NCBI GenBank assembly: GCA_000432155.1
Contig: FR888497.1
Location: forward strand, 58,030 to 122,029
Reading direction: 5' to 3'
DNA length: 64,000 nucleotides
DNA from: Eubacterium sp. CAG:274
Lineage (GTDB): Bacteria; Bacillota; Clostridia; Lachnospirales; CAG-274
In this document: piece after piece, positions 16,883-25,095 of the stretch
Numbering within the stretch: the first letter of the stretch is position 1
Layout of the letters: each line of letters opens with the position of its first letter
Position numbers and translations under genes: made by a program
The notes under the pieces: model-generated
Databases searched by the model: none
Seen by the model: the letters and a program-made list of their open reading frames with translations, nothing else
Told to the model about the DNA's origin: nothing

Positions 16883-18035
16883 AGATGAACTTGTTTCTCA
16901 ATTAGGAAATATAGTAGATGTGGATACTATTCATGGAGTAACTGTAAGTAATCCAATAAAGAAAAATACAGAACTTGGAACAAAGATAAAAATTGTTCCT
17001 GTACTTGTAAAAAATAAGAAAAGTTTTCAATTTTCAAAATATGTAGGGGAAAAGGTTTTTCATAATAATTGTGACTTAAATAATTTTTTCAATGTTTTAG
17101 TTGAGGAAATGGAAACTAATTTTAAACAATGTGAAATTGTTGCAAATAAAAGACTTACAATTCTTATGAATAAAAAGAAGCAGTTTACATTAACAGGTGT
17201 AAAAGAAAATTTAAGTGTAAATGCAAAGGCTGTTTCTCATAATAAAGCGAAGCAATATATTTTACCAGATGGTCAGTATGTAGACTGGATGTATAAATTA
17301 GGTCTTATTGACAAGAATGGTGTTGTACTTGCCCATAGACAGAAAAAATTTAGACAGATAAATAAATTTTTAGAAATGCTTCGAGATGTTGAAAAACATA
17401 TACCTGAAAATTCAACAATTGTTGATATGGGTTGTGGTAAAAGCTATTTAACATTTGCTACATATTACTATTTTAATGTTATAAAGAATAAAAATGTAAA
17501 AATAGATGGCTATGATTTAAAGAAAGATGTAGTTGAGTATTGTAATTCTCTTTCAGAAAAATTTGGCTTTGATAATTTGAAGTTTTACTGTAAGGATATC
17601 GCTGAAATAGACAATGATGATAATAAAATTTCTATGATTATTACTCTCCATGCCTGCGATACAGCAACTGATTATGCTATTTATCATGGTATAAGATGGA
17701 ATTGTAATGTTATTATAAATGTGCCTTGTTGTCAGCATGAATTATTCCATCAAATGAAGAATAGTGCTTTCCCTATGATTACCGAGCATGGAATATTAAA
17801 AGAAAGGTTTGCGGCAATGCTTACTGATTCCATTAGGTCAAGAATTTTAAATCTTGTAGGTTATAAATCAGAAATTATGGAATTTATAGAAATAGAAAAT
17901 ACTCCAAAAAATTTGATGATTCGTTCTATAAAAAATAATAAACCAATGGATAATGATAAAAAACATGAATTGGATGAAATAATTGAGCAATATGGAATAT
18001 CTCCAACATTATATAATTTAATATTTAAGCAATAA
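16872..18035 (+). CDS. Class I SAM-dependent methyltransferase (DUF-type, RNA methylase-like)
   Basis: 387 residues. The N-terminal third lacks a motif I can name; the C-terminal Rossmann domain has the SAM-binding loop TIVDMGCGKSYLTF, an acidic post-motif II (KIDGYDLKK) and LHACDTATDYAI, followed by NVPCCQHE. This matches the methyltransferase_32-like family of unknown targets, some of which are thought to act on RNA. Start chosen at ATG 16872 (GAGGATAAAG upstream) rather than GTG 16860. A terminator follows directly. Confidence 0.8.
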   Translation: MLNKDELVSQLGNIVDVDTIHGVTVSNPIKKNTELGTKIKIVPVLVKNKKSFQFSKYVGEKVFHNNCDLNNFFNVLVEEMETNFKQCEIVANKRLTILMNKKKQFTLTGVKENLSVNAKAVSHNKAKQYILPDGQYVDWMYKLGLIDKNGVVLAHRQKKFRQINKFLEMLRDVEKHIPENSTIVDMGCGKSYLTFATYYYFNVIKNKNVKIDGYDLKKDVVEYCNSLSEKFGFDNLKFYCKDIAEIDNDDNKISMIITLHACDTATDYAIYHGIRWNCNVIINVPCCQHELFHQMKNSAFPMITEHGILKERFAAMLTDSIRSRILNLVGYKSEIMEFIEIENTPKNLMIRSIKNNKPMDNDKKHELDEIIEQYGISPTLYNLIFKQ

Positions 18036-18041
18036 GATTTT

Positions 18042-18072
18042 AAAGGATAACGGAAAGAATGTTATCCTTTTT
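18042..18072 (+). terminator. Terminator after the methyltransferase gene
   Basis: AAGGATAAC / GTTATCCTT stem, 9-base loop, then T-run. Confidence 0.8.
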
Positions 18073-18091
18073 GCATATATATTATTTGGTG

Positions 18092-19639
18092 ATGATATTG
18101 GTAGAAGTAATTATTAAATATAATGGAAATATAGAAAATATAATGGGAAATTTAGGAGCAACAGTAGAAATTTTATCTAGTAGCTTTGCTATTATTCAAA
18201 TACCACCAGATAATATAGAAAAGTTGGAAAATTATACAGAAATAGAGTATATAGAACTGCCTAAAAATTTGTTTTTTATGTTGGAACAAGGGAAAAGGAG
18301 TTCCTGTATAATCGTAGATAATAATAATAATATAGATGGCTTAACAGGAGCGGGAGTAATCGTAGGAATAATAGATTCTGGTATAGATTATCAAAATAGT
18401 ATATTTAAAAATCCAGACGGTACAACCAGAATAGATAGCATATATGAAGTTGATGGAGAAACTTTCTATAGGGATGATATTAATACAGGAAATATTAATC
18501 ATATAGATAGATATGGACATGGTACTCAAGTTGCTAGTATTGCAGTAGGAAACAATGGAATTGCAAACAAATCAGATATAATTGTGGTAAAAATAGGAAA
18601 AAATGAGTTTTTTGCTTCTACAACAGATATAATGAGAGGTATAAGTTACATTATAAATAGGGCGATATTACTAGAAAAACCAGTAGTTATAAATATTTCA
18701 TATGGTACAAATGACGGTTCTCATGATGGTAATTCTCTTTTTGAAGAATATATTAACGAAATGGCTGCGTCTTATAAAGTTTCTATAATTGTAGCATCAG
18801 GAAACGAAGGAAACAAGGGACATCACTTTAGAGGTTTTTTGGAAAATAATAGTATATTAGATATGGAATTTAATGTTGCAAGTGATATTTCTTCTATGTA
18901 TTTAAGTATATGGAGTTCTTTTTCCGATGAATTCGAAATTGAAATCTTTTCACCTTTAGGAGATAGAGGCGGACCTATGAGAAAAGAAAATATGACATAT
19001 AGATATAGATTAGGAAATACTATAACATCTATTGTCTTTAGAAATTCTACACCTTATAATTTGGATAATGAAATATATATACGGCTAGAGGGGGCAAGTA
19101 AGTTTGTTGATAATGGTATATGGAAAATACGATTTTATGGACAAAATGTTATAAATGGTCAAATTGATGCTTGGTTGCCGGTAAATGAGGCTGTTGGTGG
19201 CGATACGGCATTTATTATACCAAATACCGATACAACACTTACAATTCCGTCTACATCAGAAAGGGTAATTACAGTTGGAGCATATGATTCGGCAAATATT
19301 TCAACTGTAGGATTTTCCGGTAGAGGATATACTAGAGCGACAGAATATATAAAACCTGATTTAGTAGCACCTGGAGTTAATATTTTAACAACAACTGTTG
19401 GGGAAAGTATTACCTCGTTTACAGGCACAAGTGCGGCAGCACCATTTGTAGCTGGTAGTGCAGCATTGCTTATGGAATGGGGAATAGTAGATAGAAATGA
19501 TATATTCCTTTATGGAGAACGCCTTAAAGCTTTTTTATGCAATGGAGCAATTCGTGATAATAGTAGAGAATATCCTAATAGAGAATGGGGATATGGTAGG
19601 CTATGCTTAAAAAATACATTAGATTTACTAAAAAAATAG
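18092..19639 (+). CDS. Csp-like subtilisin-family serine protease (S8)
   Basis: About 515 residues with a short pro-domain (residues 1-60, IIKYNGNIENI...) and a subtilisin domain with the full triad: Asp in GIIDSGIDY, His in YGHGTQVAS and Ser in FTGTSAAAPF. Between the His and Ser segments is an insert of about 130 residues, resembling the jelly-roll domain of clostridial Csp germination proteases. No signal peptide is visible. Csp proteases activate the cortex hydrolase SleC during germination; whether this single copy does so is an inference. ATG 18092 is chosen because the frame before it runs into the preceding terminator; its ribosome site (GGTG) is weak. Confidence 0.85.
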   Translation: MILVEVIIKYNGNIENIMGNLGATVEILSSSFAIIQIPPDNIEKLENYTEIEYIELPKNLFFMLEQGKRSSCIIVDNNNNIDGLTGAGVIVGIIDSGIDYQNSIFKNPDGTTRIDSIYEVDGETFYRDDINTGNINHIDRYGHGTQVASIAVGNNGIANKSDIIVVKIGKNEFFASTTDIMRGISYIINRAILLEKPVVINISYGTNDGSHDGNSLFEEYINEMAASYKVSIIVASGNEGNKGHHFRGFLENNSILDMEFNVASDISSMYLSIWSSFSDEFEIEIFSPLGDRGGPMRKENMTYRYRLGNTITSIVFRNSTPYNLDNEIYIRLEGASKFVDNGIWKIRFYGQNVINGQIDAWLPVNEAVGGDTAFIIPNTDTTLTIPSTSERVITVGAYDSANISTVGFSGRGYTRATEYIKPDLVAPGVNILTTTVGESITSFTGTSAAAPFVAGSAALLMEWGIVDRNDIFLYGERLKAFLCNGAIRDNSREYPNREWGYGRLCLKNTLDLLKK

Positions 19640-19661
19640 AGGGCTTTTTTACAAGCCCTCT
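19629..19661 (-). terminator. Terminator for the DAHP synthase gene (minus strand)
   Basis: AGAGGGCTT / AAGCCCTCT stem. On the minus strand it is followed by a T7 run; on the plus strand it has no T tract, so it mainly serves aroF. Confidence 0.75.
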
Positions 19662-19668
19662 AAGTAGA

Positions 19669-20709
19669 TTAATCTAATAAATCAATCATTTCTAATAATA
19701 ATGTCTTTGTATCTTCAAAGCTAAGACAAGGGTCAGTAATAGACTTACCATATACATGCTCAACTTCTGGTGAACACTTCTGATTTCCACCTTCGATATA
19801 ACTTTCAATCATAACACCCTTAACAAGTTTCTTTAACTCTGGGTTATATCTTCTTGAATGAAGAACATCTTTTACAATTCTAGGCTGTTCTTCGTGTCTT
19901 TTCTTTGAATTTGAGTGGTTTGCATCAACGATAATAGCAGGATTAGCATATCCAGCCTTCTTGTACATTTCGTTTGCAAGCATTAAATCTTCATAGTGGT
20001 AATTCTGAATGTTATTACCATGTTTATTTACAGAACCACGCATAATAGCATGAGCAAGAGGATTACCAGTTGTCATTACTTCATAACCGTTGTAGAGGAA
20101 GTCGTGAGGAGACTGGGCAGCCTTAATAGAGTTAAACATTACAGAAAGGTCGCCACTTGTAGGATTTTTCATACCAACAGGGCAGTCAATACCACTAGCT
20201 GTAAGTCTGTGCTGCTGATTTTCTACACTTCTTGCACCAATAGCAATATATGATAAAATATCTTCAACAAAAGGTAAGTTTGATGGATAAAGCATTTCGT
20301 CAGCAAGAGGCATTCCAGTTTCTTCAATTACTCTCAAATACATGCGTCTAATAGCTTTGATACCTTCAACCATATTTGGAGCACCTTCTGGGTCTGGCTG
20401 GTGCATCATACCTTTATAACCCTCGCCAGTTGTTCTTGGCTTACCAGTGTATACACGAGGAACGATAAACATTTTATCAGCAACCTGTTTCTTTACTTCG
20501 TTTAATCTTCTCATGTAATCGCAAACAGCTTCTTCATCATCAGCAGAGCAAGGTCCAACAATAACAACGAATCTATTATCTTTGCCTGTAAATATATCTT
20601 TTAACTGTTTATCGTTTTCGTCTTTAATAGCCTTTAATTCTGGAGAAATAGGTTCCATTTTTTTAATTTCTTCAGGTGTAGGCATTAATCTTATGTTCTT
20701 AAAACTCAT
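19669..20709 (-). CDS. aroF: 3-deoxy-7-phosphoheptulonate synthase (type I DAHP synthase)
   Basis: First step of the shikimate pathway, joining PEP and erythrose-4-phosphate. 346 residues of the AroFGH class: VVIVGPCSADDEEA, PRVYTGKPRTTGEGYKG, the metal Cys/His in GPCS and VDANHSNS, and GVMIESYIEGGNQ. Length and the N-terminal tail match feedback-regulated AroF/G/H enzymes rather than the short AroA(Q)-linked type. Monocistronic, with its own promoter and terminator. An AroH chorismate mutase lies at 30.8 kb. Confidence 0.96.
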   Translation of the reverse strand: MSFKNIRLMPTPEEIKKMEPISPELKAIKDENDKQLKDIFTGKDNRFVVIVGPCSADDEEAVCDYMRRLNEVKKQVADKMFIVPRVYTGKPRTTGEGYKGMMHQPDPEGAPNMVEGIKAIRRMYLRVIEETGMPLADEMLYPSNLPFVEDILSYIAIGARSVENQQHRLTASGIDCPVGMKNPTSGDLSVMFNSIKAAQSPHDFLYNGYEVMTTGNPLAHAIMRGSVNKHGNNIQNYHYEDLMLANEMYKKAGYANPAIIVDANHSNSKKRHEEQPRIVKDVLHSRRYNPELKKLVKGVMIESYIEGGNQKCSPEVEHVYGKSITDPCLSFEDTKTLLLEMIDLLD

Positions 20710-20741
20710 TACTTCACTCCCTTAAATATATCAATGTATTA

Positions 20742-20770
20742 ATAATACATATATTTTTATGTAAAGTCAA
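20742..20770 (-). promoter_or_regulatory. Promoter for aroF (minus strand)
   Basis: On the minus strand, TTGACT (20770-20765), 17-bp spacer, TATTAT (20747-20742), 33 bp before the aroF start. Confidence 0.65.
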
Positions 20771-20852
20771 GATAATTAGTGTAAAATCGACAAGGCAAGA
20801 TTAAAACAATAGTGCCAATAACGAAAATTTTTCGTAAATTTTTAATTGCTTT

Positions 20853-21089
20853 TTAGAACATAGAACTGTTACCATAGTCTATACCGTTATCTGTAATAGT
20901 CATTCTTGCTTTGTCATCTGAAATGAACTTTATATTTACATATCCTAAAGACTCAAGCTCATTTATTGCATCTTTAAATCTCTTTATTTGATTTGGATTT
21001 TTTGTGTTGTATTTAAAACAATAAACATCTCCACCCATTGTATAAGATTGATAAAGTTTATCAAAAATTTCTGATGCTATTTTATTCAT
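20853..21089 (-). CDS. Small hypothetical protein
   Basis: 78 residues, unknown family. A helix-rich N-terminal part (IASEIFDKLYQSY), then KRFKDAINELESLGYVNIKF and a strand ending in ARMTITDNGIDYGN, which could be a small winged-helix-like fold; this is a guess from the pattern. A good AGGAGA ribosome site and a consensus promoter upstream support a real gene. No operon partner. Confidence 0.6.
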   Translation of the reverse strand: MNKIASEIFDKLYQSYTMGGDVYCFKYNTKNPNQIKRFKDAINELESLGYVNIKFISDDKARMTITDNGIDYGNSSMF

Positions 21090-21127
21090 TGTGTTTTAAT
21101 CTCCTTTAAAAATATTTATATTTCAAT

Positions 21128-21156
21128 ATTATACAGTAAAAATATATTTAATTCAA
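21128..21156 (-). promoter_or_regulatory. Promoter for the 78-residue gene (minus strand)
   Basis: Minus-strand TTGAAT (21156-21151), 17-bp spacer, TATAAT (21133-21128). Confidence 0.65.
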
Positions 21157-21215
21157 GTTTGCAATATTTGAATAAAATTTTGAAGAGAATACACAATATT
21201 GTAAGAGGTGATATT

Positions 21216-21803
21216 ATGAATTTTTCTGAAAGTAAAACAAAAGAAAATTTAATGAGAGCTTTTGCAGGAGAAAGTCAAGCTAGAAATAGGTATATATTTA
21301 GTGCTCACAAGGCTAAAAAAGATGGATTGTTTGTTATAGAGAGTGTATTTGAATTTACGGCAAAACAAGAAGAAGCTCATGCAAAGGTTTTTTATGATAG
21401 TTTGGCTAGTGAGGCTGCTCAAAATATAAAAATTGATGGTAATTATCCTGTAGATATATACGAAGATACATTACATTTATTAAGAACAGCACAACACAAT
21501 GAATTTCAAGAATACGAACATGATTATAGAAAATTTTCGGAAATAGCGGAGCAAGAGGGTTTTTCAAATATATCAAAGATTTTTTCGAATATAGCAAATG
21601 TAGAGAAAACTCATGGAGATAGATTTGGAAAATTTGCAGATTTATATGAACAGGGAAAATTGTTTGTTTCAGAAATAGAAACACAATGGATGTGTTTAAA
21701 TTGTGGGTATATTTTTACAGGAACAAAAGCCCCTGAAAAATGTCCTATTTGTAAACATGACAGAGGCTTTTTTGTAAGATTAGAGCTTTCACCCTATAGA
21801 TAA
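21216..21803 (+). CDS. rbr: Rubrerythrin
   Basis: Peroxide-scavenging diiron protein of anaerobes, 195 residues. The ferritin-like four-helix domain has ExxH-type ligands (FAGESQARNRY, AKQEEAHAKVF, AQHNEFQEYEH and NVEKTHGDRF), and the C-terminal rubredoxin domain has CLNCGYIF and CPICKHDRG. The start is the ATG at 21216 (AGAGGTGAT upstream), which gives the standard N terminus. It probably works with the flavodiiron protein in oxygen defence, though the two are far apart. Confidence 0.95.
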   Translation: MNFSESKTKENLMRAFAGESQARNRYIFSAHKAKKDGLFVIESVFEFTAKQEEAHAKVFYDSLASEAAQNIKIDGNYPVDIYEDTLHLLRTAQHNEFQEYEHDYRKFSEIAEQEGFSNISKIFSNIANVEKTHGDRFGKFADLYEQGKLFVSEIETQWMCLNCGYIFTGTKAPEKCPICKHDRGFFVRLELSPYR

Positions 21804-21825
21804 AAGGCATTAATTTGCCTTTACA
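21803..21825. terminator. Short hairpin between rubrerythrin and asnB
   Basis: AAAGGCA / TGCCTTT stem at the converging ends of two genes, with only a short T run on either side. Likely a weak bidirectional terminator. Confidence 0.45.
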
Positions 21826-21834
21826 TATTGAGTG

Positions 21835-23682
21835 CTATATTGTTAAGTTAAATTTTTTTAGCCAATAATTTACTTGTATTATATAGGCTAGCATTTGAGG
21901 TCCGGCCATTAATTGTCCAAACCAAGGTTTGCCATAATTTGATTCTCCACATATAAATTTCACTATTTTTGTTTTATCAATTATTGGCATAATAGGAGAG
22001 TTATTATTACTTATAATTTCTAAAACTCTTTCCTTTAAGATTTTTTCATATACAGGGTTATATGTTTTTGGATATGGACTTTTCTTTCGGAATAAAATCT
22101 TTTCTGGCAATAATCCTTTCATACTATCTCTTAATAAACCTTTAACTATGCTATCGTGATTTTTATATTTCCAAGGTACATTCCATAGATATTCTATTAT
22201 TCTATGGTCAGCATAAGGGACTCTAGCTTCCAAACCAGAATACATAGATGCTCTGTCCATTCTATCTAATAAAGTTGTCATAAACCATTTTAAATTTAAG
22301 AATGTTATTTCATATCTTCTGCGTTCAGTTTCATCTTTGCAATCTATTTCTGGCATTTCTGAAAGAGAATCTTTATATCGTGCTTTTATATATTCGTTTA
22401 TGTTAAGATTATCAATAAAGTCATCATTTAATAATTCCAGCCTAGCTTGAGTATTTATAGACCATGGAAATGTATCACTATTCATTAGGTTTTCTCTATA
22501 GAACCATGGATAACCACCAAATATTTCATCAGCACATTCACCTGTTAATGCAACTTTGTTATGTTTTTTAACTAATTTACAAAAATACAACATGGAGGCG
22601 TCAACATCAGCCATGCCAGGTAAATCTTTTACATCGACAGAACAGTATAGCATATCGGCTAATTCTTCGTTTGAACATTCCAAATATGTGTGATTTAGGT
22701 TATATTCTTTTAGCATTATATCTACATATGGTCTATCCTGTTCTGGTTGGAACGAATTGGATTTAAAGTATTTATTGTTATCTGTAAAATCAAAGGAAAA
22801 AGTATTTAATTTTTTTCCTTGCTTTTGTAAATAATTTGATGCTAAGGCTGTTACTATACATGAGTCAACACCACCTGAAAGAAATGAACATACAGGAACA
22901 TCTGAAACCATTTGATATTCAACAGCTGATGTAATTAACTGATTTACATTTTGTACAGTTTCTTCATAGGTATGATTTGTTTTAAAAGTGCTTAATTTCC
23001 AATAGGCTTTCTCAGAAAAACCGTTAATACTAAATTCGCCATAATGACCATATTTTATTTCATAAATGTTTTTAAAAACACCGCAACCTTCTGTTCTGGC
23101 AGGTCCAATACCAAATATTTCTCTAAAAGAGTTTATATTTATTTCGGGATTTACATATGGATGACAAAAAAGGGCTTTAATTTCTGATGCAAAAATTAAT
23201 GTATTATTTTCTATAGTATAAAATAAAGGTTTTACGCCGCTTCTATCTCTAAACAAATATAATTTGTTTTCTCCGCTGTGCCATATGCAAAATGCAAAAA
23301 TGCCATTTAATTTTTCTACGCATTTTTTCCCATATTCAATAAAAGAATAAAGTATGATTTCTGTGTCGGAGGTACTATTAAATACATAGCCTTTTGTTTC
23401 CAGTTCGGTTTTTAAATTTTCTGTATTGTATATTTCTCCGTTGTAAACGATTGCATATTCAATATTGTTGATTGTTTTTATCATAGGTTGATTACCGTTG
23501 TATAAATCCCTTATAGAAAGTCTGGTATGAGATAAGCCAATATTCCTTTTTAAGTATTCTCCTGTTTCATCATTACCTCTATGGGCTATACTTTCTCTCA
23601 TATCTACCAGTACTTTGTGCCATTTTGTATAATTTTTGTTGTAGTCTGTATCAAAGCAACAAAAACCGCTTATTCCACACAT
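21835..23682 (-). CDS. asnB: Asparagine synthase, glutamine-hydrolysing
   Basis: Makes asparagine from aspartate using glutamine. 615 residues with the Ntn glutaminase nucleophile Cys2 (MCGISGF), the GNDETGEY and YNGEIYN substrate motifs, and the ATP-pyrophosphatase loop SFLSGGVDS. Later motifs ALTGECADEIFGGY and RMDRASMYSGLEARVPYADH are those of AsnB. Divergently placed from pheST. No T-box is visible in front of it, unlike gatCAB. Confidence 0.95.
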   Translation of the reverse strand: MCGISGFCCFDTDYNKNYTKWHKVLVDMRESIAHRGNDETGEYLKRNIGLSHTRLSIRDLYNGNQPMIKTINNIEYAIVYNGEIYNTENLKTELETKGYVFNSTSDTEIILYSFIEYGKKCVEKLNGIFAFCIWHSGENKLYLFRDRSGVKPLFYTIENNTLIFASEIKALFCHPYVNPEININSFREIFGIGPARTEGCGVFKNIYEIKYGHYGEFSINGFSEKAYWKLSTFKTNHTYEETVQNVNQLITSAVEYQMVSDVPVCSFLSGGVDSCIVTALASNYLQKQGKKLNTFSFDFTDNNKYFKSNSFQPEQDRPYVDIMLKEYNLNHTYLECSNEELADMLYCSVDVKDLPGMADVDASMLYFCKLVKKHNKVALTGECADEIFGGYPWFYRENLMNSDTFPWSINTQARLELLNDDFIDNLNINEYIKARYKDSLSEMPEIDCKDETERRRYEITFLNLKWFMTTLLDRMDRASMYSGLEARVPYADHRIIEYLWNVPWKYKNHDSIVKGLLRDSMKGLLPEKILFRKKSPYPKTYNPVYEKILKERVLEIISNNNSPIMPIIDKTKIVKFICGESNYGKPWFGQLMAGPQMLAYIIQVNYWLKKFNLTI

Positions 23683-23736
23683 ATAAACAACTCCATATAT
23701 ATCATAATAAGATTATATTCTAAATAAATAAAAGAC

Positions 23737-23764
23737 TTGACAATATTTTTTTGTATGATATACT
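23737..23764 (+). promoter_or_regulatory. Sigma-A promoter for pheST
   Basis: TTGACA (23737-23742), 16-bp spacer, TATACT (23759-23764), immediately before the T-box leader. Confidence 0.75.
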
Positions 23765-23769
23765 AATTA

Positions 23770-24002
23770 CTGATAAAGACTATGAAAACGAGAGTAAATA
23801 TAGTGGTTTCACTAGAGAGTAGATGTCGTTGGCTGTAAGCATCTTTGAATAAAGCTATGTTGAAGTTCACGTTTGAGTTTATCCTTTGAAGTTAGTAGGA
23901 GGATACGGTTGAGGTCGTTATTTCCTCGCTAAGAGCCTATCTTGCATAGGAATTTGGGTGGTACCGCGTTTTTTCGTCCCTTTTTAGGGGCGTTTTTTTA
24001 TT
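23770..24002 (+). promoter_or_regulatory. T-box riboswitch, predicted to sense tRNA-Phe, upstream of pheST
   Basis: The loop-E AGTA motif (in GAGAGTAAATA) and the 3' arm GAA-G-TTC-A give the specifier TTC (Phe) at 23866-23868. The T-box element GGGTGGTACCGCG is at 23956-23968, and the terminator CGTCCC/GGGGCG followed by T7 is at 23975-24000. The codon matches the downstream phenylalanyl-tRNA synthetase, which also supports the reading frame used for the gatCAB T-box. Confidence 0.93.
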
Positions 24003-24054
24003 GCCAAAACGGGTATTGTTTTTAGATTTAAAATCATAGAAAGGATATAAAACA

Positions 24055-25080
24055 ATGAAAGAGAAACTTAATGAAATCAAAATTGCTGCATTGGAAAAAT
24101 TAAATCAGGTTAGCGATTTGCAGGCTCTTGAAAGTTTAAGAGTAGAAATTTTGGGCAAAAAAGGTGAATTAACACAGATACTTAAAGGTATGGGTAGCCT
24201 TTCAAAAGAAGAACGCCCTGTTATAGGACAGCTTGCTAACGAAGTTAGAAGTGAAATAGAGGCAAAATTAGAAACAGTAAAGACTGCTTTTGAAGAAAAA
24301 GCTCAGGAGGAAAAACTCAAGGCAGAAACTATTGATGTAACAATGCCTGGTAACACTCATACACTTGGCCATAGACATCCTATGACACAGGTTATTGATA
24401 ATATCAAAAACATATTTATTGGTATGGGTTACGAAGTTGTTGAAGGACCAGAAGTTGAAGATGCTTATCATAATTTCGAAGCTTTAAATATTCCAAAAGA
24501 CCATCCGGCAAGAGATGAGCAGGATACATTCTATGTAAATGGTTTAGCAGAATTCTTACTTCGTACACAGACTTCTCCAGTTCAGATAAGAACAATGGAA
24601 AAGAGAGGTTTACCAATTAGAATAATTGCTCCTGGTAGAGTTTATAGAGCAGATGAAGTTGATGCAACACATTCTCCAATATTCCATCAGCTTGAAGGTC
24701 TTGTAATAGATAAGGGCATTACAATGGGCGATTTAAAGGGTGCACTTGCAGAATTTGCAAAGGGTCTTTTTGGCGAAGATACTAAAGTAAGATTTAGACC
24801 TCATCATTTCCCATTTACTGAACCAAGTGCTGAAATGGATGCTTCTTGCTTTGCTTGTGGAGGTAAAGGTTGTAGAGTTTGTAAAGATAGCGGTTGGATT
24901 GAAGTTTTAGGTTGTGGTATGGTACATCCTGATGTTTTAAGAAGATGTGGTATTGATCCTAATGTTTATTCTGGCTTTGCATTTGGTATGGGTCTTGAAA
25001 GAGTTGCAATGCAGAAATACTCTATTAATGATTTAAGATTATTGTTTGAGAATGATGTAAGATTTTTAAAGCAGTTCTAA
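24055..25080 (+). CDS. pheS: Phenylalanyl-tRNA synthetase alpha subunit
   Basis: Catalytic subunit (341 residues) of the class II (alpha-beta)2 enzyme. An N-terminal coiled coil (residues 1-85) precedes the catalytic core: GHRHPMTQVIDNI, motif 2 with HSPIFHQLEG, RFRPHHFPFTEPSAE, and motif 3 GFAFGMGLERVAM. ATG preceded by GAAAGGA. It is translated 15 bp ahead of pheT. Confidence 0.97.
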   Translation: MKEKLNEIKIAALEKLNQVSDLQALESLRVEILGKKGELTQILKGMGSLSKEERPVIGQLANEVRSEIEAKLETVKTAFEEKAQEEKLKAETIDVTMPGNTHTLGHRHPMTQVIDNIKNIFIGMGYEVVEGPEVEDAYHNFEALNIPKDHPARDEQDTFYVNGLAEFLLRTQTSPVQIRTMEKRGLPIRIIAPGRVYRADEVDATHSPIFHQLEGLVIDKGITMGDLKGALAEFAKGLFGEDTKVRFRPHHFPFTEPSAEMDASCFACGGKGCRVCKDSGWIEVLGCGMVHPDVLRRCGIDPNVYSGFAFGMGLERVAMQKYSINDLRLLFENDVRFLKQF

Positions 25081-25095
25081 GGAGGAAAATAGATT

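Noticed and set aside
19996..20253. An 85-codon frame on the plus strand inside aroF
   Set aside because: Lies within a well-supported gene on the other strand, with no ribosome site.
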